Assembly (NCBI GenBank): GCA_028717605.1
Contig: JAQUNM010000038.1
Coordinates: 1-5,697 of the forward strand
Source: Minisyncoccota bacterium
GTDB taxonomy: Bacteria; Patescibacteriota; Minisyncoccia; Minisyncoccales; GWA2-38-27
DNA length: 5,697 bases
Direction: 5' to 3'
Made by a program: the position numbers and the translations under genes. Every line of letters starts with the position of its first letter. Position 1 is the stretch's first letter. Under the pieces are notes generated by a model. It was not told the DNA's origin, searched no databases, and saw nothing but the letters and a program-made list of their open reading frames with translations. Shown here one piece after another: positions 1 to 4,513 of this stretch.

Positions 1-1679
1 TTGGTTTTTTATTAAGCTTAATTGCTATTTTCCAAAAACTTGGGCTTTTTGAACATATTCTGGTTTTTGGCAGAAGACCTTCAGCTACTATGGGAAACCC
101 CATAATTTTAAGCTTATTCTTATTACCCTTATTGTTTATTGCTTTTACTTTTTTTATAAAAGAACAGAATAAAATAAAAAAGTATCTTTATTTTTTTAGT
201 TCTTTGTATCTTTTTTACATTATTGTTTTTATTACTGAAACCAGGGCTGCTTTTTTAGGAATAATTATTGGTTTTTTCTCCTTTTTAATCTTTTTTCCAT
301 TTAAAACAAAAAGGTTAAAAATAACCATAATAAGTGTTTTATTAATAGCTATCTCTGCTTTTATATACTTGAACCAAACCCAGATTTACAAAAATTGGAA
401 TCCTTTAATTAAAGGACCAATTCAAAGAATAATGACCTTAACTAAAGGATTAGAAGCTGAACAATCTCGTATTTCTGCTTGGCAGATATCTTTTAGAGCC
501 TTTAAAGAAAAACCTATTTTAGGTTATGGGCCAGAAAACTTTTCCGATGCTTTTGATAAGCACTATGATCCTACTTTACCTAAAATGGAAAAAGAAGCTT
601 GGTTTGATAGAGCTCATAATTCTTTAGTTGAAATATTAATTCAACATGGTTTATTAGCCTTAATCTTTTATATCTTATTCTTCTTTTCTCTTTTGTATTA
701 TTTAAAAAAGAATAAAGATATTATTTCTCATGGAATATTTTGCGCTCTTTTAGCTTTTTTTACTGCTTCTTTGTTTTCTATAGAATCTTTTTCTACTTAT
801 TTAATCTTTTTTTTCTTAATAGGTTATTCTTTGTATTTAACCACAGAAAAAAGAGAATATTTGAAAGAAAACCAATCTCGTTTTTCAATTATTTTAATAA
901 TCCCCTTGCTTTGGTTTTTATTAGCTTATAACCTTAGTGTTTTCCAACAAAATACTAAAATTAATATTGCTGAACAAGCCAATTCTTTAGAATTATTGGA
1001 ACAAGCAAGAGAAAAAAAGACTTTTTTAATTCCTTACTTAAACACTAAATATATTGTTTTGTTAAAAGAAAAAGATTCAGAAAAAGCAGTAGAATTATTA
1101 TCAGAAAACATCAAATTACAACCTAATAAGGTAAGAAACTGGAGCTTTCTAGGAAAGTATTTATTAAATATTAAAGAAATAGAACAAGCTCAAGTAGCTT
1201 TTGATCAAGCTTGGTTATTAAGACCCAAAGATCCTTCTTTAATTTTAGAATCAAGTTTAGTTGATTTAAGTACTAATAATTTAGATTTAGCCAAAAAAAA
1301 GACTGATTTTTGTCTAGAGCACTTAAAAGATTTTAAAGAATGTTTTTGGCTTGCTGGCTTAATTAATATTCACGAAAATAATTTGGAAAAAGCCCAAGAA
1401 TTAATAGAAAAAGCTCAAGAATTAAAATATAATACAGAATCAGAAGAATCTTTAAATCAATTAATTACTGCTTATAGTCAAAATAACCATTACTTAGAAA
1501 TAGCGGAAATTTATGAAAAGTTGATTAAAATAAACCCTGATCCTCAATACAAGGCTTCTTTAGCTTTTGTGTATAAAGAATTAAAACAATTTGATAAAGC
1601 GAAAAAATTAGCTCAAGAAATATTAAAAGATTACCCAGAACAAAAACCAGCTACAGATGTTTTTTTAGAAAGTTTTTAA
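1..1679 (+). CDS. O-antigen ligase/polymerase-like membrane protein with C-terminal TPR repeats (5' end outside window)
   Basis: This is a polytopic membrane protein of the Wzy/WaaL (O-antigen ligase) type, expected to join or polymerise lipid-linked glycans at the outer face of the membrane. The frame is open from base 3 to the left edge, so the start is missing and 558 residues are visible. The ATG at 90 is internal: it sits inside the family motif RRPSATMGNP (usually R-P-x-A-T-x-GNP), whose first half is encoded upstream of it. Other family signatures are TRAAFLG (visible residues 80-86), SRISAW (155-160), KPILGYGPENF (170-180) and HNSLVE (205-210), the last in the large loop before further membrane helices that run to about residue 313. 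Residues 349-547 form about six TPR-like helical pairs ending in phrases such as LQPN, RPKD and INPD. Ligase-plus-TPR fusions are common in Patescibacteria, as I recall. The substrate is unknown, and ligase cannot be told from polymerase here. The gene is convergent with its - strand neighbour and overlaps it by 4 nt. Confidence 0.85.
   Translation, partial: GFLLSLIAIFQKLGLFEHILVFGRRPSATMGNPIILSLFLLPLLFIAFTFFIKEQNKIKKYLYFFSSLYLFYIIVFITETRAAFLGIIIGFFSFLIFFPFKTKRLKITIISVLLIAISAFIYLNQTQIYKNWNPLIKGPIQRIMTLTKGLEAEQSRISAWQISFRAFKEKPILGYGPENFSDAFDKHYDPTLPKMEKEAWFDRAHNSLVEILIQHGLLALIFYILFFFSLLYYLKKNKDIISHGIFCALLAFFTASLFSIESFSTYLIFFFLIGYSLYLTTEKREYLKENQSRFSIILIIPLLWFLLAYNLSVFQQNTKINIAEQANSLELLEQAREKKTFLIPYLNTKYIVLLKEKDSEKAVELLSENIKLQPNKVRNWSFLGKYLLNIKEIEQAQVAFDQAWLLRPKDPSLILESSLVDLSTNNLDLAKKKTDFCLEHLKDFKECFWLAGLINIHENNLEKAQELIEKAQELKYNTESEESLNQLITAYSQNNHYLEIAEIYEKLIKINPDPQYKASLAFVYKELKQFDKAKKLAQEILKDYPEQKPATDVFLESF
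1676..1679. other. Shared palindromic TTAA stop of two convergent genes
   Basis: The + strand gene stops with TAA at 1677-1679. The - strand gene stops with TAA read from 1678 back to 1676. The four bases TTAA therefore serve both. No GC-rich hairpin lies on either side, so each transcript probably runs into the other gene before ending. Confidence 0.9.
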
Positions 1680-1993
1680 TCTTTTCCTAGAATTAAAATT
1701 TGTTTAAAAGCAACTATCATTACAGCTCCAGAAGCAAAAACTAGAATATTGCTTAAAGCAGTAAATAGTTCTTTTTGGATATGATAGAAATTAAAACCAG
1801 CTAAACCAATTAATAATAAAGCAGAAACAGAAATTAAAAAACAATTTCTTTCTTTTTCAGAGATATTTAAAAACCCAACCATTATACCTAGTAAAAATAA
1901 AAAAGAAGTAAAATTAACTTCTTCATAATATATTCCGGCAAAAAGACAGGTTAATATACCTATTAAGAAAACAATTTTTCCTAAAAATTCCAT
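1676..1993 (-). CDS. Small four-helix membrane protein C, divergent paralog (GFLNISEKE motif)
   Basis: A 105-residue hydrophobic protein of unknown function, third of three tandem paralogs. Predicted membrane helices lie near residues 5-23, 28-43, 51-69 and 79-97. The short loop between helices 2 and 3 carries the family motif GFLNISEKE (40-48). It is the most divergent copy: the neighbours' STPFLVA is RNCFLIS here, and the terminal VALKQV is VAFKQI. Its ATG lies 2 nt after the TAA of copy B, with no Shine-Dalgarno sequence, so it is probably translated by coupling to or re-initiation after copy B, from the promoter before B. Similar small proteins occur as uncharacterised ORFs in Patescibacteria and some DPANN archaea; this is from memory and was not searched. 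The divergence could mean specialisation or early decay, but the frame is intact. Confidence 0.75.
   Translation of the reverse strand: MEFLGKIVFLIGILTCLFAGIYYEEVNFTSFLFLLGIMVGFLNISEKERNCFLISVSALLLIGLAGFNFYHIQKELFTALSNILVFASGAVMIVAFKQILILGKD
1851..1891 (-). repeat. 41-bp near-identical block, copy in gene C
   Basis: It matches 2207-2247 at 40 of 41 positions (C at 1880 versus T at 2236), including synonymous sites. It encodes the end of helix 2 and the LNISEKE loop. Flanking sequence of the two genes is much less alike. Confidence 0.85.
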
Positions 1994-1995
1994 AA

Positions 1996-2355
1996 TTATT
2001 CACAAGTTCTAGCCATGACAAATACTTGTTTTAAGGCTACTACAAAAGCAGCAGCTGATATAAACGAAATAAGATTATAAAGCATTTCCTGAGCCATTCT
2101 AGGGCCTTGAGCAGCGATTGTTTGTACTGACATAGCTGTGTCTACTTGCAAAACAGCAGTAGAAGCTATTAATAAAGCCATTATGGCGACTAAAAAAGGA
2201 GTTGATTCTTTTTCAGAGATATTTAAAAACCCAACTATTATACCTAGAATAAAAAGCCAAGTAACAATCTTAGGGATTTCTACAAACACAGCTAAAATGG
2301 CTAAAATCATTCCAACTAAAAAAGCTATGTGTCCTATTATAATTATGTTTTTCAT
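1996..2355 (-). CDS. Small four-helix membrane protein B (GFLNISEKESTPFL motif)
   Basis: A 119-residue membrane protein of unknown function, paralogous to its neighbours on both sides. Helices are predicted near residues 4-25, 29-45, 53-70 and 91-112. The motif GFLNISEKESTPFL (42-55) forms the helix 2-3 loop and the start of helix 3. The C-terminal part VALKQV (106-111) is shared with copy A, as is the N-terminal IGHxAF pattern. It differs from copy A by a longer loop between helices 3 and 4 (about residues 71-90, VDTAMSVQ onward). Arg and Lys near the C-terminus favour a cytoplasmic tail. The start at 2355 fits a strong promoter whose -10 ends 8 nt before the ATG, which implies little or no 5' leader. 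Gene C follows after 2 nt, so B and C are likely one unit. Confidence 0.8.
   Translation of the reverse strand: MKNIIIIGHIAFLVGMILAILAVFVEIPKIVTWLFILGIIVGFLNISEKESTPFLVAIMALLIASTAVLQVDTAMSVQTIAAQGPRMAQEMLYNLISFISAAAFVVALKQVFVMARTCE
2189..2216 (-). repeat. 28-bp identical block, copy in gene B
   Basis: It is identical to 2607-2634 in gene A and encodes most of SEKESTPFLV. It overlaps the first 10 bases of the block shared with gene C, so gene B is a junction between A-like and C-like sequence. Confidence 0.85.
2207..2247 (-). repeat. 41-bp near-identical block, copy in gene B
   Basis: Partner of 1851-1891, with one mismatch at 2236. The corresponding stretch of gene A encodes a similar peptide but differs at many synonymous positions, so the match to C is not explained by protein constraint alone. 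Confidence 0.85.
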
Positions 2356-2363
2356 ATTAATTA

Positions 2364-2392
2364 ATAATATCTTTTTAAAAAACCTGTGTCAA
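2364..2392 (-). promoter_or_regulatory. Near-consensus sigma70-type promoter for genes B and C, predicted leaderless
   Basis: Read on the - strand, a perfect -35 TTGACA (2392-2387) is followed by a 17-bp spacer and -10 TATTAT (2369-2364, one mismatch from TATAAT). Only 8 nt (TAATTAAT) separate the -10 from the ATG at 2355, which puts the likely transcription start at or within 1-2 nt of the start codon. The T-tract of the preceding terminator lies directly upstream of the -35 and could double as an UP-like element (inference). Confidence 0.8.
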
Positions 2393-2428
2393 GAAAAAAA
2401 AGCCTGCTCAAAAAAAGAACAGGCTTTT
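2393..2428 (-). terminator. Rho-independent terminator after gene A
   Basis: On the - strand the arm AAAAGCCTG (2428-2420) pairs with CAGGCTTTT (2406-2398), with one C/A mismatch and two more pairs toward an A/T loop. A run of eight T follows (2401-2394). It lies 16 nt after the stop of gene A and ends one base before the -35 box of the next unit. Confidence 0.85.
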
Positions 2429-2443
2429 ATCTTAATCTTTCCT

Positions 2444-2773
2444 TTATCCAGATTTTCTAGCAATAGTTAAAACTTGTTTTAAAGCTACTACTAAACCAGC
2501 AATAGCTAAAAAAGTAATAATATTTTCTAACATAACAACTACTACTCCAGTCATTCTTCCTACTTGAAAGCCAGCAAAACCAATCATTAACAAAGCAATA
2601 ATAGCTACTAAAAAAGGAGTTGATTCTTTTTCAGTAACATTTAAAAATCCGACTATTAAACCAATAATGATTAAAACAACACTCATGTATGGAATTTCTC
2701 CGCCCAAACCAGCAATTAAAGCAATAAGTAAACCTAGAACAAAGGCCCAATGACCAATTTTAACTAAGTCCAT
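2444..2773 (-). CDS. Small four-helix membrane protein A (GFLNVTEKESTPFL motif)
   Basis: A 109-residue membrane protein of unknown function, first of the three tandem paralogs in transcription order. Helices are predicted near residues 6-24, 30-46, 53-70 and 79-102. GFLNVTEKESTPFL (42-55) is the conserved helix 2-3 loop, and VALKQV (96-101) is shared with copy B. The tail ARKSG is basic, suggesting that the C-terminus is inside. It starts 23 nt after the stop of the secreted protease with no Shine-Dalgarno sequence and is closed by a terminator, so it is probably the last gene of the protease transcript. A weak -10-like AATAAT, 7 nt before the ATG, could add a second start of transcription. 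The conserved polar EKE loop flanked by helices suggests an interaction surface, but no catalytic motif is visible and no function can be assigned. Confidence 0.8.
   Translation of the reverse strand: MDLVKIGHWAFVLGLLIALIAGLGGEIPYMSVVLIIIGLIVGFLNVTEKESTPFLVAIIALLMIGFAGFQVGRMTGVVVVMLENIITFLAIAGLVVALKQVLTIARKSG
2607..2634 (-). repeat. 28-bp identical block, copy in gene A
   Basis: Exact partner of 2189-2216 in gene B. Identity ends abruptly on the side of the LNVTEKE codons, where B instead matches gene C. Confidence 0.85.
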
Positions 2774-2793
2774 AATATTTATTATTTATTATT
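2774..2793 (-). repeat. 7-bp A/T tandem repeat before gene A, possible weak promoter
   Basis: On the - strand the 23-nt gap between protease and gene A contains AATAATA twice in tandem, then AATATT. The second AATAAT (2786-2781) differs from TATAAT at one base and ends 7 nt before the ATG, a spacing like the two stronger promoters. No acceptable -35 is seen at 17-18 bp, so this may simply be A/T-rich spacer. Confidence 0.3.
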
Positions 2794-2796
2794 TTT

Positions 2797-4431
2797 TTAT
2801 CGACCTTTAAGCTGATTAATTTTTTCTCTAGTTTTTTGACCAACATAACCAGTTCCTTTTTCTAATCCTAAGGGCTCTAAAATATCTTTTTTATAATATT
2901 CTTGAAATTTAATTACTGCTTCTTTTGTCAAAGAAAGAAAATTTCCAGTTATTAGTCCTGCTGAATATATCTGAGAACCTTGATTTTTTAAAAACTCTTG
3001 TAAACACTTGACTTCTGTTGAATTCATTAGACCAAAGTATAAATTATTTGAAATAATACAAGTTCCTTGTCTAGTAGCTAATTCTGTTTGCAATCTAACT
3101 ATCTCTGCTTGTAAATAAGCAATCTGAGCTAATAATTGTTCTCTTAAACTTTCTTGCTCTTTTTCAAAAGTGGATATTTCTAAAGAGAAAATATAGCTTG
3201 GTTCTAAGCCATTAAACTCAGAAAATTTATTCTGAATAAAAGGCAAAATGGTAATATTAGAATTATTATTCCCAAAATCCTTAACCAATAATTCAGCTTT
3301 GCCTGATTTTACTGGTAAAAAATCAATAACACAATCTAAATGACATAAAACATAAGGAACTTTAATATTTACGTTATTTTCAATTGATATTCTTAAAGAT
3401 AAGTCTCCGCTTCCCCCAGTAATTCTATGCCAATTATTACTCCAGTTTTTAGCTATAAAAGTAAGTAACATTTCACTAGTTCTAGTTCTGGGTAAATAAT
3501 TTATTTTAGGAACTATTTTAAAATTTTGAAATAAAGAATTCGAATAACAATATTTAGATCCTAAAGAACAATCATTAATCAAAAGAGCAATTGACCAATT
3601 AGAAAATATTTCAGAAAAAGTTTCTCTAAAACCATTATCTCTTAAGGCTTGTTCTAAACTAGCAATCCCTGTTTTGTTATTTAATAAAGAGTCAATAATA
3701 ACTTTTTGACCATAATGATCAACTAAATAATTAATAAATAAATAAGCAGCCCCATAATCTGGTTCTTGGTTAGTCCACTCTAATAAAGAAATATTAAAAT
3801 TCTTTTTAAAATTTTCTATTCTTTTTTCCGCTAAGCTATTAGTGTTATACCCTATTAGATTAGCTGAATAGTCTGCCCTAGCTTCATTAAGCCAAACTTC
3901 TTCTCTAACATTATGTTTTTTTTCTTTTTGCCAAAAAGTAATTAAATGGAAAAATTCATGAGTTAAATAAATATGGTTAAATTCATTAGTAATAATATCA
4001 GCGTTTAAATAAACCATGTCTCTTTCATTAGACCTTGGATATTGAAACCTTGAATATTGATCTCCAGAATTAAAATAACCACCAAAATCATTATTCATTC
4101 TATGAATTAAAACAGTAATTCTCTCTTTTTTATCAAAGTTAAACATTGAAGAGAATTTAGGATAAATAGTATTATTAAATTCATAACCTAAACTATTCAA
4201 AGCATTGTTAACTCTTGTTTTCTCATAATTAGAAAGAGAATTCCACCATTCTGTTTCTACGTAAAAAAGCGTTTTAGGAGAAATGTTTTGCAAAATAGCT
4301 TGAATAGTTTCTCTCTTCTCTAAGTCTAAAGAATGATCAATGGAAAATTCAACGCTTTCTCCTAAAGAAAAGGCAAAGCTAAAAAAAGGAAAAGCAAAAA
4401 TTAGAAAAATGAAAAATATTTTTTGCTTCAT
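2797..4431 (-). CDS. Secreted gluzincin-type zinc metalloprotease with coiled coil and peptidoglycan-binding domain
   Basis: A complete 544-residue exported protein. Residues 1-20 are a signal peptide (Lys at 2 and 4, hydrophobic core, FSFA before the likely cut). The protease domain carries HEFFH (158-162) and NEARADYSA (182-190). His158, His162 and Glu183 are the expected zinc ligands and Glu159 the catalytic base; the 21-residue step and NExxxD pattern match gluzincins such as thermolysin and hyicolysin-like M30 enzymes. A beta-rich region follows, with Cys288/295 and Cys363/367. A coiled coil spans about 422-452 (EQLLAQIAYLQAEIVRLQ). A PG_binding_1-like domain spans 458-543 (Cys458, VKCLQEFL, AVIKFQ, GLEKGTGYVG), in the form with an extended FQ-to-GTGY segment that I associate with Parcubacteria. 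The six cysteines fall in three plausible disulfide pairs. It likely acts in the wall or outside, tethered to peptidoglycan. The start fits both the signal peptide and a -10 box 8 nt upstream. The exact peptidase family and the substrate are uncertain. Confidence 0.85.
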   Translation of the reverse strand: MKQKIFFIFLIFAFPFFSFAFSLGESVEFSIDHSLDLEKRETIQAILQNISPKTLFYVETEWWNSLSNYEKTRVNNALNSLGYEFNNTIYPKFSSMFNFDKKERITVLIHRMNNDFGGYFNSGDQYSRFQYPRSNERDMVYLNADIITNEFNHIYLTHEFFHLITFWQKEKKHNVREEVWLNEARADYSANLIGYNTNSLAEKRIENFKKNFNISLLEWTNQEPDYGAAYLFINYLVDHYGQKVIIDSLLNNKTGIASLEQALRDNGFRETFSEIFSNWSIALLINDCSLGSKYCYSNSLFQNFKIVPKINYLPRTRTSEMLLTFIAKNWSNNWHRITGGSGDLSLRISIENNVNIKVPYVLCHLDCVIDFLPVKSGKAELLVKDFGNNNSNITILPFIQNKFSEFNGLEPSYIFSLEISTFEKEQESLREQLLAQIAYLQAEIVRLQTELATRQGTCIISNNLYFGLMNSTEVKCLQEFLKNQGSQIYSAGLITGNFLSLTKEAVIKFQEYYKKDILEPLGLEKGTGYVGQKTREKINQLKGR

Positions 4432-4439
4432 GTTTTTTA

Positions 4440-4448
4440 ATTATAGCA
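4440..4448 (-). promoter_or_regulatory. Extended -10 promoter (TGCTATAAT) for the protease unit, predicted leaderless
   Basis: On the - strand TGCTATAAT is a perfect extended -10 (TGnTATAAT). Eight nt (TAAAAAAC) separate it from the ATG at 4431, so transcription should start at about the start codon. There is no good -35: the expected place is T-tract of the upstream terminator (TTTTGT). An extended -10 can work without a good -35. Confidence 0.75.
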
Positions 4449-4454
4449 GAAAAT

Positions 4455-4492
4455 AAAAAAAAACAAAAGACCCGGAAGACCCGGGTCATTTT
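4455..4492 (-). terminator. Strong rho-independent terminator after the surface-protein gene
   Basis: On the - strand the stem GACCCGG (4487-4481) pairs with CCGGGTC (4475-4469) across a 5-nt loop, followed by TTTTG and nine T (4468-4455). An AAAA run before the stem can extend pairing into the T-tract with a one-base bulge. It starts 21 nt after the stop at 4514. The loop side also forms a perfect 10-bp palindrome, GACCCGGGTC (4478-4487), so an alternative register is possible. Confidence 0.9.
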
Positions 4493-4513
4493 GCTCTCTA
4501 CAAGGAAAGAGAA

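Noticed and set aside
740..931. Open frame of 63 codons on the + strand inside the ligase gene
   Set aside because: It is a different frame of a well-supported coding region; its Phe/Tyr-rich product reflects T-rich codons of membrane helices.
2138..2470. 110-codon + strand frame across genes B and A
   Set aside because: It is antisense to the conserved motif regions of two paralogs and crosses the terminator and promoter between them; its product has no recognisable features.
1851..2634. CRISPR array or mobile-element ends from the repeated blocks
   Set aside because: The repeats are coding, unevenly spaced and limited to paralogous motif codons; there are no inverted ends, transposase or regular spacers.
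4469..4487. Operator site at the palindrome GACCCGGGTC
   Set aside because: Together with the second GACCCGG and the T-tract it is fully explained as a terminator hairpin on the - strand.
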